Shown here: positions 35,853-47,476 of the stretch, piece by piece | How the letters are laid out: each line of letters starts with the position of its first letter | Position numbering within the stretch: the stretch's first letter is position 1 | Assembly: GCA_950097015.1 (NCBI GenBank) | Contig: CATNEN010000031.1 | Location: forward strand, 1-64,000 | Reading direction: 5' to 3' | Length of the DNA: 64,000 bases | From: Macrostomum hystrix | Lineage: Eukaryota > Platyhelminthes > Macrostomidae | Translations under genes and position numbers: made by a program | Notes under the pieces: generated by a model | Databases searched by the model: none | Told to the model about the DNA's origin: nothing | What the model saw: only the letters and a program-made list of their open reading frames with translations

Positions 35853-37023
35853 ATGAAATTCATGCACAAAGTAGCAGAATTAACTGTCTACTTGCTTCTG
35901 CAGCTGGCCACCATGACCATGGCGGCCAGTAATCAGTACCTGTATACGCTGGACCATGATAATTGGGATTATGGAAAGGCTGTCAATCCATCGGCCGCAT
36001 TGGCCCAGTGCACAGATCTAAAGGACGCTCGCTCCGATGTTGAATGCGCGTCAATGTGCGAATTTTTCGCTACTGAATGTGTTAGCATTGCTTGGTGCCC
36101 CCCTGGTAGGTGCCGCCTTTTCGGTGACACTGCCAGTGGCTCCGTCGGGCTTGTAGGCTGTCAAATCCTCGCACTCACCAGTCGGCGCAGAGGTGAGTAG
36201 CTTTGGTTTATTGGCTTTTTAATGCTTTGATGGTTTGCCTTTACAAAGAAAGACGCTGCCTTTATCCCCACTCTTATTTAGTCAGTGGTGGCTGGTGTCC
36301 CTGGAATACCTGGGCCGAATGGAGTACGTCCTGCCACTCAGGAATTCGTATCCGCAAGCGTGTCTGCCAATGCCCGAGGCCACAGGCACCAGCCGCTGGC
36401 GCCACTTGCGAGGATCGCTCAGCTGACGGCGGGAATGATCAGAGTGAACAACGATTTCTCGGCTGGAGTAACTGGAGTGAATGGACAGGCTGGGGGTCTG
36501 GTAAGTTGGGTTTATCGGCCCTATCAGACAAAATAAAATGAAGTAGCTTAAATAAAATATGTGTAACAAGTGAAACAACATAACTCATGAGAATACGGAT
36601 CCCGGCGATTAATGGGGTCGAAGGATTAAAAGATGCTACTTTCTTTTTTACCGATAAGGTGTAATACAGGGTTGTACGAGCATCATTGGTTTAAAAAATC
36701 TACTGGACTCTCGTTGTTTCTCGTTGTTGACAGGCTGTCACGTAAACCAGGAACGAGCAAGGATGAGAAACTGCAACATAAGCATGGAAACAGTAACCAC
36801 ACCGTCAACGCAGGCCTCACAAAACGAGGGCAGATTCGTTGGCTGGTGTTCGTGGAGCTCCTGGAGTGATTGGTCCGACTGGTATCGCAGCAACTGCTTC
36901 GTCCTCTGGAACAGGAAGAACCGGAAGAGAACTCGGAACTGCGCATGTGCAGTGTCCTATACTTCGACTCCATCTTCTAGTAGCTCGGAAACCGATGAGA
37001 CCGAGTGCACCCTAAGCGGATGA
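35853..37023 (+). CDS. Secreted thrombospondin type-1 repeat protein, three exons
   Basis: Exons 35853-36192, 36282-36500 and 36734-37023 have matching phases and consensus sites (GTGAGT, TTTAG, GTAAGT, GACAG) and encode 282 residues. Residues 1 to about 24 form a signal peptide. Residues about 50-105 form a Cys-rich module (CTDLKDARSDVEC, MCEFFATEC, WCPPGRC) resembling a PAN/apple-like fold, which is tentative. Three TSP1-type segments follow: GWCPWNTWAEWSTSC with RIRKRVCQC; GWSNWSEWTGWGSGC with RMRNC; and GWCSWSSWSDWSDW with RKRTRNCAC. The WxxW tracts are typical C-mannosylation sites. The C-terminus is Ser/Thr/Glu-rich. Such proteins act extracellularly in adhesion, matrix or innate recognition; the ligand is unknown. 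The second and third repeats have fewer cysteines than canonical TSP1. Confidence 0.82.
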
Positions 37024-38970
37024 GGAGCTTATTGGCCACACATATAAACATACATATTGGCTGACATCAAATAACATAAAGACGATTTCTACTCAACCGA
37101 TAATAAAAGCACTTATATACTTACAGTAAGGCTATGAAGCAAAGCATTACGAGCAAGCTATGTACTAGAACTGTAAGGTAAATGTAACCTAGAAAATGTA
37201 CTGCTAAAGGAATTAAATGGAGCGCAATATACTGAAAATCATAACAACAGTAGCCGACGTAAGTATTTCATGACATTACTTTCTTTCCGGTAACTTATTG
37301 CAGAAATACATTAATTCAAACCGAGTTACGTACACGAAAACCTAGACTGGTTGCAAAACTGTAGTCGCAAAGCAGGTTGCAAAGCCGCAGGAGATGCGGA
37401 ACCGGGGTTTCAGTTTGCAAGAAGCCAGGAATATTTTGTGCTTAGCCCACCGACCCTCGGGCTGGCCGGGACCCTTCTCCACAGCGGCTGATGCAAGAGT
37501 CAACACGGCCCGTTCGGGGGGGTCCGCCGCTAGAAGTAAAATATTAGGTAGAGCTTGTAGACCCTACTGACTTTAATTTTGCAATATGCATATAACGATT
37601 CCTGATCTATACACAGATGTCATAGCGTGAGATTAGTAAAATTACACTATCCTGGTCAAGAGCATCTAGACTAGAATGCTAGAATGCTGAAATGAATGCC
37701 CCAGGTGGTGTTTTGACCTGACAACAACCTGCCTTTCGGACTGAAAACAAGGATGTCGCCTGGGTGGATCTCAAACGGCCGGACAGGTACATTTGGAAGC
37801 ATGTGAAACAGCATTGTCAAGATGCTGTCGTTATATTATGGCAAAGATCGTGCAATTTTTAGATTGGGCATTCGTTTTCTAAATCAAATCCAGCTCGTTT
37901 AAAAAAATATGCACAGTTAAACTATCTTGAATCTGCTGAGAAGCGTCTTAACAACTCACAAAGTTTCTGGTCATTGTTGTTTGACTTAAAACGTTCCAGA
38001 AAGTTATTTTTAAATCCAATTTTGATTTTGTTCTTAATCGCACACTATACTTGACCACAAAGCTCGTATATACATTTTGTTTGCTACTTTCTAATTCTAA
38101 AATTATAAATAGCGTGCTTCAGAGCATATCGTTAGTGTATCCGATAACCATAGTATTTAGTTAATTGCATCTGCTTCTGACCTTCACCTAAAGTTTTGCT
38201 GGCAAATAGACTAATTTGTCAGAAAATGTCAATACGAGTATACAAGCGAGCGCCTGAAGTGTTTTCAAATAAACATTTGGTTGTCAGTCAAACCATGCGG
38301 CACAAGTACGAGCTAAGTGTCATTCAGGACAGCTTCAAGTTTTGTTGACAACTAACAATAAACATTATAATTGACACTTCAAATTCTCTTCATCAAGAAT
38401 TTCCTTATCTGTGTGCTTCCGATCCAGAAGTTACTGTCGTGGCCTCATAGATTCAGGCCTTAAACAATGAAACTTTCACACTGCATTAAATATAAATACT
38501 TATCTAGGAATTTAGCTAGGAATGCTTTTGAGGTGGATAACAATGCTTTAGCTAGCAGGAATATTGGCATATTGTTTGACGGACATTATTACCTCAGAGG
38601 GTCTAGGAAATATTTTTAATGCCAGCGCGACTATGGCAAAATTAAATTATATGCCGTGAACCCGGAACCTATCTAAGCAAAAATGCTAACACTGTTAGTC
38701 GTCAATATAGGAGGTAAAACTAAATGTGATAATAGAAGATTTGCAGAATAGAATTCGAAGGCCAGAAAATATTTTTATAACAAGTGAGAGCTCTACCCTA
38801 AATAGAACAGAGAGAAAACACTAGCATTGCATGCAAAATTACGTAGTTGACTAATTTGACGTAAGTTGACGTAGTTGAAGTGAAACTATTCGAACTTTTG
38901 AATCACAATTCGCAAATACGAGACAATCAACAAATCGCGCCATGGGAACATTGGGAAGGGACGGACTCGA
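37024..38970. other. Long non-coding stretch
   Basis: No coding region, RNA gene or tandem repeat is recognised in about 1.9 kb of AT-rich sequence. One GC-rich patch at about 37,395-37,535 (CCCTCGGGCTGGCCGGGACC) stands out against the local composition and may be a fragment of an inserted element, but it could not be identified. Confidence 0.5.
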
Positions 38971-39007
38971 AATCCCTTGCCTCCCCTTTCTCTCACCCGC
39001 TGGACAC

Positions 39008-39139
39008 CGCATTCTTCTCCCCCTATTGGCCAAGCTTTCCGCGCCACGCCACACAGACTGGCTCTTCATCTCGGTGTCAACCGAGAACCCGCATAATTAT
39101 TTATTGTGTTTCTGTGTTAGTTAATTCAACAACAGAACA
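39008..39139 (+). repeat. 5' LTR remnant with primer-binding site just downstream
   Basis: CTATTGGCCAAGCTTTCCGC and the following ~110 bp match 46093-46204, ending in ...CAACAACAGAACA. Immediately after it TTGGCGACGAGGATGG (39140-39155) is the probable tRNA primer-binding site. Upstream of about 39,008 the match to the 3' LTR is weak, so this LTR is truncated or strongly diverged. Confidence 0.75.
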
Positions 39140-39151
39140 TTGGCGACGAGG

Positions 39152-40392
39152 ATGGCGGCTAGCATCCCTGCACCCACGCCCTTCCTGGCGAACTGCGGAT
39201 CACTGACAGTACCATGGAACCGCTGGATTGAGGCCTTTGAATTTTACTACGAGGCGGCCCAATTCAAGGGAAGGAAGAGGCGAAACCTCTGAAGAAGAGC
39301 CTTCTGCTCCATCTGCTTGGATTCGAAGGTCAGCGGGTTGCTCGAGCACGCCAAGCAATCAAGGAGAACGACACGTTCGCAGCAACTAAGACGGGGCTCG
39401 AGAAGATCTTCGGCGAGAAGCCCAACATGATGGTGGCCAGATATCGCTTCCGCCAGCGCCAGCAGCTACCCGGCGAGGACGTCAAGACCTTCGTGGCAGC
39501 CCTGAGGGAGCTGACGGAGCTGTGCAACTACGGCGCGATACAGGATGATCTCATCAGAGACCAGCTGGCTGAGAAGACCATCAACCCCAGAATTCGAGAG
39601 AGGCTGCTGACGGAGAAGGTGGAGGACCTCAACCTGGCGAAAGCGCTCAGCATCGCGGTCTCCATCGAGGAAGCCTCCAAAGAAGCCAAGGCGATGGCAC
39701 CATCAATCTCGAGCACGGCGGCTGCCGTCCAATCGATCAGAAAACAGCAGAGGAGCCAGAAGGTCGCTGCAAAGGGGAGGCACCGCCCAGCACCAGCTGG
39801 CAGGACAGCCAAACCCGGAGGCGAATGCACACGCTGCGGGCGAGGCCACGGACCGACGGCCCCCTGTCCGGCCAAGGGCAAGACATGCGACGCCTGTGGC
39901 AAGAAGAACCACTTCCGAAGTTGCAGTCGCAGCCAGCAGGCTGCTGTCAATGCTGCGGACGAGGTGATCACAGTCTACGCAGTGCCGGGTGGCGACAGGG
40001 AGGTCCGGGCGACGCTGGAACTCGGACAGGACAGGACCGCTGTCAGCCTGATGGTAGACTGCGGCGCAAAGGTGTCGCTGCTGTCCCGACAGACCACCGA
40101 CCGGATCTCAGGTGCAGTCACCTCTCGCACTACGACGAAGCTGCGTGCCTACGGCGGACTACCGATCCAGCTGAGCGGGGTCACCGAGCTGGAGGTGCGC
40201 TATGGTGATAAGGCGATGCAGCACCGGTTCTTCGTTGCGCCAGGCGGCGACAAAATCATCAGCAGACATTTGATGGAGAAGCTGGGCTTCCGAGTCGACC
40301 TGAGCGGGCAGCTGCCCGGAATCGCGGAGGTCAGCAACCTGACGGCGGACTTGCAGGCGCGGTACCCAGTGACCTTCAGCGGCAAGTCCTGA
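39152..40392 (+). pseudogene. Ty3/gypsy gag and protease region
   Basis: The frame opens at the ATG at 39152 (TPFLANCG, WNRWIEAFEFYY), shifts near 39,285, and then continues to 40392. It includes a gag capsid-like helical region (RYRFRQRQQLPGEDVKTF), two zinc-knuckle-like motifs (CTRCGRGHGPTAPC and CDACGKKNHFRSC) and an aspartic protease with LMVDCGAKVSLL; the usual D-S/T-G triad reads DCG here. The frame ends at a tandem 50-bp duplication (40341-40390 copied at 40391-40440). The duplication is not a multiple of three and separates this frame from the polymerase. Confidence 0.82.
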
Positions 40393-41530
40393 TGGCGGAC
40401 TTGCAGGCGCGGTACCCAGCGACCTTCAGCGGCGCGATAGGATGCTGCGCCGGCGCTGTACACCAGCCCAAGGTCGACCCGGCGGTGCGACCCGTCCAGC
40501 AGCTACTCTGCCGCCTGCCCCTCATGCGACAGGAGCAGGTCGGTGCCGAACTCGACAAGATAGAGAAGGACGGCATCATCGAGCGAGTCAACGCTAGCGA
40601 GTGGGTCTCCAATCTAGTGGTGACGGCGAAGAAGGATGGCAGCATTCGAATCTGCGTCGACGTTCGCGAGCCGAACAAGGCACTGATCGTCGACAAGCAC
40701 CCGATGCCACAGCTGGACAAGATCAAGAAAGGCAGCGGCCGAGTGTTCAGCAAGATTGATCTGAAGTCTGGCTACATGCAGATGCAGCTGCACTAATCGA
40801 GCCGCAATCTGACAGCCTTCATCACGCACAAGGGTCTCTTCCGCTATCGCCGAGTCCCATTCGGCCTGGCATCAGCACCAGCTGCCTTCCAGCGCATGTT
40901 CGACGATCAAGCCGCCGACCTCGACGTATAGTGGAGCACATCCTGGACGACTTCATCGTGTATGGGCGCAGCGAGGAGGAGCACGATCGACGACTGGAGA
41001 AGTTGCTCCAGCGCCTCGAGGACAAGGGCATGACTGTGAACACGCAGAAGTGCGCCTTCAAGCAGAGAGAGGTCGAATTCTTCGGATTCGTGTTCTCGGA
41101 GGCCGGCATCCGGCCAACGGAGTCAGCCACAGCGGCCATTAGGGACATCCGGCAGCCCGGAGATCAGAAGTCATTCTGAAGTCATTCCTAGGCGCCGCCA
41201 ACTTCCTGATGCGCTTCGTGCCGCACTACGCCGACGTCACAGAGCCTCCTTAAGGCCGACGCCAACTTCGACTGGACGCCGTAGTGCCAACGGGCGTTCG
41301 AGGCAGTGAAGGACGCCATCAGCAAGGCACCGACGCTCGCCCACTTCGACCCGAAGGCCGACACTATCGTCACCACGGACGCCAGCGCCAAGGCCATCGG
41401 AGCCCAGCTGTCGCAGATACAGGACGGCGTCGGGCGACCTGTCGCCTTCGCCACCCGAGCGCTGACGACGACGGAACAGCGCTACGCTGCGAACGAGCGC
41501 GAGGCACTGGCGAGCCTCTAGGCGATTCTA
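40391..41530 (+). pseudogene. Ty3/gypsy reverse transcriptase and RNase H region
   Basis: RT motifs are visible: EWVSNLVVTAKKDGS, FSKIDLKSGYMQ, then after an in-frame TAA at 40794-40796 FRYRRVPFGLASAP. A change of frame follows, and VEHILDDFIVYG stands at the YxDD site, reading LDD. RNase H follows with TTDASAKAIGAQLSQ and TEQRYAANEREALA, then a stop near 41,521. At least two frame changes and two stops make this copy non-functional. Confidence 0.85.
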
Positions 41531-41599
41531 CCTCTACGGTCGCCACTTCGAGCTGCGCACAGATCATCACGCGCTACAACAGCTGCTTCTGGGACCGGC

Positions 41600-42894
41600 C
41601 ACTACGGATCCACAGGTGGTGCGAGCAGCTGCTTCAGTACGACTTCCACGTGCGCTACCTGCCAGGAAACAGCAACTACGTTGCCGATCTGCTGTCCAGG
41701 TGGAGCAGCGGACACTCTGCCCGACACTCCAGGCCCGAGAGTCAAGGTGGTCACCCTGGAAGCACTTACCTCAGGGACCGCAGCTGACGAGACACTGAGG
41801 ACAGCCATCAAGAGCGTCATCAGCGGCCGGTGGCCAGCTGACATCGATGACGCCGAGCTGCGGGCTCTCTGGAAGGTGCGCGAACAGCTCAGCGTCTGGA
41901 ACAACGGCGACTGCCTCGCCTTCCAGGAGAGAGCGGTCATCCCGGAGTCTCTCCGCGGCCAACTTCTCGAGCAGGCTCACGAAGGGCACCAGGGCATCGT
42001 GCGCATCAAGCAGGCGCTCCGCGACTCAGTCTGGTGGCCCGCCATGGACAAGGCTGTCGAGACCTTCGCGCGACACTGCGCAGCGTGCGAGACAGCCGAG
42101 ATGAACTTCAAGGTCAATCCGGCTCGGCTCAAGACCATACACTGGCCAGATTCGCCATGGGCAGAGATCGCCGTGGACATAGTCGGAGAGCTGCAGGCGG
42201 CGCCAGTCTCCTGCCGGTACCTTATCGTCGTGACTGACTTGCAAAGTAAGTGGCCGGAGGTCATCCCGACGGCCAGCATCACCACGGAGACCATCTGCCG
42301 AGCGATGCGCAGCCTGTTCGCAAGGTGTGGCTGTGCGAGAAGGTGCTGACGGACAACGGGCCGCAGTTCGGCAGCGAGTTCTCGGACTTCCTGGCCGAGC
42401 AGGGCATCCGGCACGTCAAGACCAGCCTCTACCATCCGCAGACCAACGGCCAGACAGAGCGTCTCAATCGGTCGCTGCTCGCCAGCATCAGAGCGGCCAT
42501 GGCGGAGAACAGGCCGTTTCAAGACGCCGTGACCGACTTCCTATCTGCCTACCGGAGCTCCAAGCACAGCCTGACAGGAAAGTCACCGGCCGAGCTCATG
42601 CTGGGTCGGACGTGGCGCACCGCGATCACCATGCTGTCTCCCGGAGAGGGGAAGACAATGACCGAGGCGACGCCTCAGGCACTGCGGCAGCAGATCGAGG
42701 CGCAGCAGCTGCGGATCAAGGCCTACACCAACGCCAGGCGAAGGGGCCGCCCCGAAATGTTCCACCCCGGCGAGTGGGTGAGAATCCGACGGCCCACCAA
42801 GAAGGGCAAGCTGGGCACCCGCCTCTCACAACCACTCCAAGTGCTCTGTCAGGTGGGACACCACGCGTTCGAGCTCAGCGACGGCACCAGATGA
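41600..42894 (+). pseudogene. Ty3/gypsy integrase region
   Basis: An HHCC zinc-binding segment (HEGHQGIVRIKQAL, then FARHCAACETAEM) precedes the catalytic core. The first Asp is in IAVDIVGEL, the second in VLTDNGPQFGSEF after a frameshift near 42,330, and the Glu in HPQTNGQTERLNRSL. The C-terminal part (EWVRIRRPTKKGKLG) fits the usual SH3-like tail and ends at 42894. Sequence style is that of K02A2.6-like invertebrate gypsy elements. Confidence 0.85.
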
Positions 42895-43631
42895 AACCAG
42901 CAGCGGCTGATCCGAACGCCGCACCCGGCGCAGCCGAGAGAGCGGTTCGACCCACTGGTGGACTCGGCGCCAACGACCGGAGCCGGCACGGCGGCACCGG
43001 TGGCACCGGCGGCACCGGCGGCGTAGCCCCCGGCAGGAACAGCAGCGCCCCGCCGATCTGAGCGAGCCAGGCACCAGCCGATGCGCTACATCAGGGGTGG
43101 GCAAACTCCGGCCCGCGGGCCAGAACCGGCCCACAAAGGCCTGGAGTCCGGCCCGCAAGCCTACCTGGCTTTGAGCATACAATCTGGCCCGCCTAGGTTC
43201 CAGCCAAACAATTGACACTATTTCAGCCTGACAATCCTCTTCCTATGGCACGCACATCCCTTTCCCCACCCTCCAACGCTTTGCTCGTGTCACTATCTTG
43301 TACGGACCAGACTATTTTATAGTCCTGGGGAGGCAGTCTTTTTCACCAATTCACCAATCTCTCTCCAATAGCCAAACCCTCCCCAACCAGCCACAGTCAA
43401 ACCCACAGTAAGAAATCCAACCCCCGCTAAAATGTTATTATTGTTATTATGTTATTAATGATCCCAGTCCCTCCTGTCCCAAACTGTACATTGATCTTTA
43501 TCTTTGTATCTTCCAATCTGCCCTGTACAAGAGACCCCAGCTTTTCGAAATAAAGTGGCAGTCACACATTGCTTAACTCGTTTCTTTTGGTTGCTAAAAC
43601 GAATTACTCCTTGTCAGCTCTACTACTTGTC

Positions 43632-45452
43632 ATGTCTGCGCCTCCAACTTCTAAGAAGAGGAAAGTGGACCTCGAGCGACGCATTTTCAACCCTGAATGG
43701 CAGGAAAAGTATTTTTTCATCGAGCGCTTTGGACAGGCTCAGTGCCTAATCTGCCTAAAGACAGTGGCCGTCCTCAAGGAGTTCAATGTGCGCCGCCATT
43801 GGGAAGCAGATCACCAAGCATCAATGTATGCGCAAATGTCTACTGCCGAGAGGAAAGAGGCCGTTATTCGACTGTCAGGCAACCTGCAAAAAGCGACTTC
43901 TCTCTTCCGCAAGCAAACTGCTGAGGCTGACAAGGTGACACGAGCCAGTTACGAGGTCTCCAGCCTCCTTGCTCGCCGGATGAAGCCATTCTCGGATGGT
44001 GACTTCATCAAGGAGTGCGTCCTTGCTGTGGTGAACCATCTCTGCCCAGAGCAGCGTTCCGTCTTTGAGAGTGTGAGCCTTTCATCCCGCACCATTCGTC
44101 GCCACATTGAGGAGATGTCAGACAATGTGCAGATCTCACTGAAGACCCGCTGCTCAACTCTTGATGTTTTCTCCCTAGCTCTGGACGAGAGCACCGATGC
44201 GAAGGACACAGCCCAGCTGGCCATTTTCATCCGCGGGGTCACTGCTGATCTCCAAGTGTGTGAGGAGTTCCTGCAACTTGTTCCGTTGCGTGGCACCACA
44301 ACTGGACAGGACATCTTTAGCGCCACACTTCAGTGTGCTGAGCAGCACTCACTCGACCTCTCCCGCCTAGTGTGCATCACAACTGATGGTGCTCCTGCGA
44401 TGGTTGGGGGGAAGAAGGGCGCTGCTTCACTGCTAGTACGCCACTGTGAGGCTGTAGGATACACTCAGCCCATCCAAAAACTGCACTGCATCATCCACCA
44501 GGAGTCCCTGTGTGCCAAGTCCGCCAATCTTGTTGACGTCATATCTGTTGTAGTGACGGCTGTCAATTCTATCCTCTCCCGCAGCCTTAACCACCGCCAG
44601 TTCCAAGTGCTTGTGGATGAGGTGAACGCACACTATGGTGACCTGCTCTTCTTCTGTGAGGTCCGCTGGCTGAGTCGTGGGGCCATGTTGTCTCGTGTGT
44701 GCGACCTGCAGCACGAGATTGCCACCTTCCTCTCTCAGAAGAACCATCCCTGTGCTGAGCATTTCTCTGATCCGCGATGACTTGCTCGCCTGGCCCTGCT
44801 CACGGACATCACTACGCACCTGAATGCCCTCAATGTGAAGCTGCAAGGCAAGGACACTCTCGTGACAGACATGCATGCACACTTCACTGCCTTTGAGGTT
44901 AAACTGCGTTTGTGGGAAGCTCAGCTGACTGCCGGCCAGTTTGCGCACTTTCCTCGCCTTGCTTCTTGTGCCTCTGGCGATGTTGACCTGGACACGTGTG
45001 TCAGTGTCATCACTTCTCTGCGAGAAGAGTTCGCCTCCCGTTTCACAGGAGTCAGGTTGCTGGCTGCGGACTTCAGGCTGTTCACCGCTCCCTTCGACTT
45101 CCTTGTGGACGACGCCCCTGCTTCTCTGCAGATGGAGCTGGTGGAGCTGCAATGCAACGATGAATTGAAGGCGAAGTTCCGCACCTCTTCTCCGCTGGCT
45201 TTCTTCCGCGACGTCATTGTCCCTTCTCACAGGCTTCCTAACTACATTGCACATGTTCAGCGCATTGTGGCAATGTTTGGCAGCACCTACTGCTGCGAGC
45301 AGCTCTTCTCCAAGATGAACTTCACAAAGTCTCGCCTTCGCTCCCAACTGTCTGACCGCCATCTCAACGATATCCTTTTGCTGTCAACCTCATCCATTGA
45401 GCCTGACATTGAGTCCATTGTTCGTGGCAAGCAGCACCACCCTTCTCACTAA
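43632..45452 (+). pseudogene. hAT transposase (ZBED/GTF2IRD2-like), one internal stop
   Basis: From the ATG at 43632 the frame runs 607 codons with a single TGA at 44778-44780. The N-terminus has a basic stretch (PPTSKKRKVD) and a BED-type finger (CLICLKTVAV, RRHWEADH; C-x2-C...H-x4-H). The RNase H-like catalytic core includes LALDESTDAKDTAQL with the first Asp and CITTDGAPAMVGGKKG with the second. WLSRGAMLSRV precedes the break. The C-terminal hAT dimerisation segment reads CEQLFSKMNFTKSRLRSQL. It resembles the family that gave rise to the vertebrate GTF2IRD2/ZBED/FAM200 genes. The lone stop suggests recent inactivation, and functional readthrough cannot be excluded. Confidence 0.88.
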
Positions 45453-45478
45453 TTCAAATGTTTCCATGTACGCGTTTT

Positions 45479-45550
45479 CATGGTCATGGTCATATCATGG
45501 TCATTTCATGGTCATTTCATGGTCATTTCATGGTCATTTCATGGTCATAT
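45479..45550. repeat. Short tandem repeat CATGGTCATTT
   Basis: About six imperfect copies of an 11-12 bp CATGGTCATTT unit in the 3' untranslated part of the hAT element, followed by a probable polyadenylation signal AATAAAAC near 45,710. Confidence 0.9.
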
Positions 45551-45894
45551 AGGGTGCAACATGTTGCAATTGTATTGCATTGCCAGCTTTTTGTCTGTAA
45601 TAATAATTTGTAACTGTATTAACTGTAATCTCACTTTTTAACTCCTCAAGTGTATCAAATGCATTAATTTTGCCCTTTTGTGTAATCCATATCACCTATT
45701 CATTTAAGAATAAAACAAAACAGTTGGCACATTCATTGCATGCATTGTAATAATCAAATATTTTTGATTATTTACAGTCTGGCCCGCGAGCCATTCCTAG
45801 ATATCTCAACTGGCCCTCACTCCAAAAAGTTTGCCCGCCCCTGCGCTACATGAACTGCCGCTGGGACTGATTGATTAAAGGGAAGCTTGAGGAC

Positions 45895-46204
45895 TGTTGG
45901 ACTCTTTCATGGAGGGGAAGATTTTGTGTATTGCAAATGCATGCAACGCGCAGGGATAGTTCGGAGACAGGGTTTCTAGAAACTTCCACAGCAGGACTTG
46001 TTTACGCATATTTCCAGAAGTTTCCTCTCCCCGTCTTTCTAGAATCTAGAACCTTATTTCCCCGCGTGCATAAATATACGACCCGCCCTCCTATTGGCCC
46101 AGCTTTCCGCGCCACGCCACACAAGACTGTCTCTTCGTCTCGGTGTCAACTGAGAACCCGGATAATTATTTATTGTGTTTCTGTGTTAGTTCAACAACAG
46201 AACA
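45895..46204 (+). repeat. 3' LTR of the gypsy element
   Basis: It probably starts TGTTGGACTC after the purine-rich AAAGGGAAGCTTGAGGAC and ends CAACAACAGAACA. It contains a TATA-like CATAAATATACG near 46,069 and a segment nearly identical to the 5' LTR remnant. Its left boundary is inferred from the TG rule and the polypurine tract. Confidence 0.7.
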
Positions 46205-47476
46205 ATTTTACTTTATATAATAAAGCACCTTTTCCCCTAATAGGGGGCATGGGATTAAGAAGAGAGACCTTGTTTCCTAATATCCAAATATACAGATAAA
46301 ATATTTGTTTATCAATACAGTTCAGAAATGCAGTTTATTGCATTATCAATATCTTCTGTTAGGAAAAATACCCAGAAGCAAATCTATAGACAATATAATG
46401 CACACAATTAGACTGGCGGTAGCTAGGTCAATGAATACTATTATTCACAGCCTGTTTCTGTTATTGATAAAGTTCATATAATTTAACGAGTCACGCTTAT
46501 TAAAAAACTAAGCTATGCAGCTTTGCTGTAAACTCAGAACAGTGCTGTAGTAGCAAATTATCAGTATACAAGCTAAAAAGCCAGTCCGTCTGTTAAAACA
46601 CTATTACACCCGTGTTACACTCCGTAAAGCCAAATCTGCGTTACAACACGAGCCTACAAAGCGGTACTCTGCGCGCAGCGGCGTATTGATACGCGCAGCT
46701 TATAGCTTTCAAAGCCAATACAACGCTTTTATGTGGGGCAAACGTCGAACGTGCTGCTATATATAAATACGTGCTGAAATATAAATATAAAGCATGCTGC
46801 TTATGCTGCTTAACAGGACAACTAATCTAACATAATGTATGTTTAGGCTAGTGAAAGCTTAAGCCAGTAATTATACAATTAGGCTATCGTATAATTGGAA
46901 TTGGCTGTTGCTAATTCTATTTTTAGTACTAGCACTAATAGTAGCTAGGCTGAGCTAGTTGAATATGACTATTCAAAAGGATATTAGACAATAGCAAAAA
47001 ATTATATATCATATATCGACTATAGCTTTAGGTATAGCTTGCTTATGTGCTTCTGTGTACTGTGTAGCCTAGCTAAAATATGTTTAGTGTATATATATAT
47101 ATAGGCCTATATATATATATATATAACTGCTATACAGCATTATAGCCTACTTCAAAACCACTTTCACAATTGATAATCATAGGCCTGACAAATATAACTA
47201 GATTCAATGCAAGTACACCAGTATTTAAATAAACTGACTAGTCTAAATGAAATTCTCTTGGTAGCTATTGATATGAAAAATGTTTTGATATACCTAAATA
47301 CCTAAAAATAGCTAAAGGTCCCTACCTATATAAATGTTCTTTTTATTGACTGACAAAATGTATATAATTATATTGATCTAGCTCCTGATCTATTATGTCT
47401 TGTAAATCTATTATGTCTACTAGCAAAATAAAAAGAAACATTATTGCCAGCTAGCTAGTTACTATCCTAAAGGCTT
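46205..47476. other. AT-rich non-coding stretch
   Basis: No gene or RNA recognised. A pair of TA-dinucleotide tracts surrounds TAGGCCTA near 47,090-47,125, and short TATATAAATA motifs recur at 46,760-46,800. Confidence 0.5.

Larger units (their letters stand above)
43092..45843 (+). mobile_element. hAT transposon nested in the gypsy element
   Basis: The 2752-bp element begins CAGGGGTGGGCAAACTCCGG and ends AAAAGTTTGCCCGCCCCTG, imperfect terminal inverted repeats typical of hAT. It is flanked by perfect 8-bp duplications CGCTACAT at 43084-43091 and 45844-45851. Subterminal GGCCCGC/GCGGGCC motifs recur at both ends and may be transposase binding sites. The exact duplication shows it inserted by transposition after the retrotransposon. 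Confidence 0.95.
38970..46204 (+). mobile_element. Degenerate Ty3/gypsy-type LTR retrotransposon with nested hAT
   Basis: Gag, zinc knuckles, protease, reverse transcriptase, RNase H and integrase follow in Ty3/gypsy order on the plus strand between a short or diverged 5' LTR and a fuller 3' LTR. Its GC content is clearly higher than that of the flanks. Several frameshifts and stops interrupt it. The region between the integrase and the 3' LTR was later split by a hAT transposon at 43092-45843. Confidence 0.9.

Noticed and set aside
46676-46800. Small RNA gene near the GCGCGCAGCGGCG patch
   Set aside because: No conserved promoter boxes or recognisable RNA fold could be seen.
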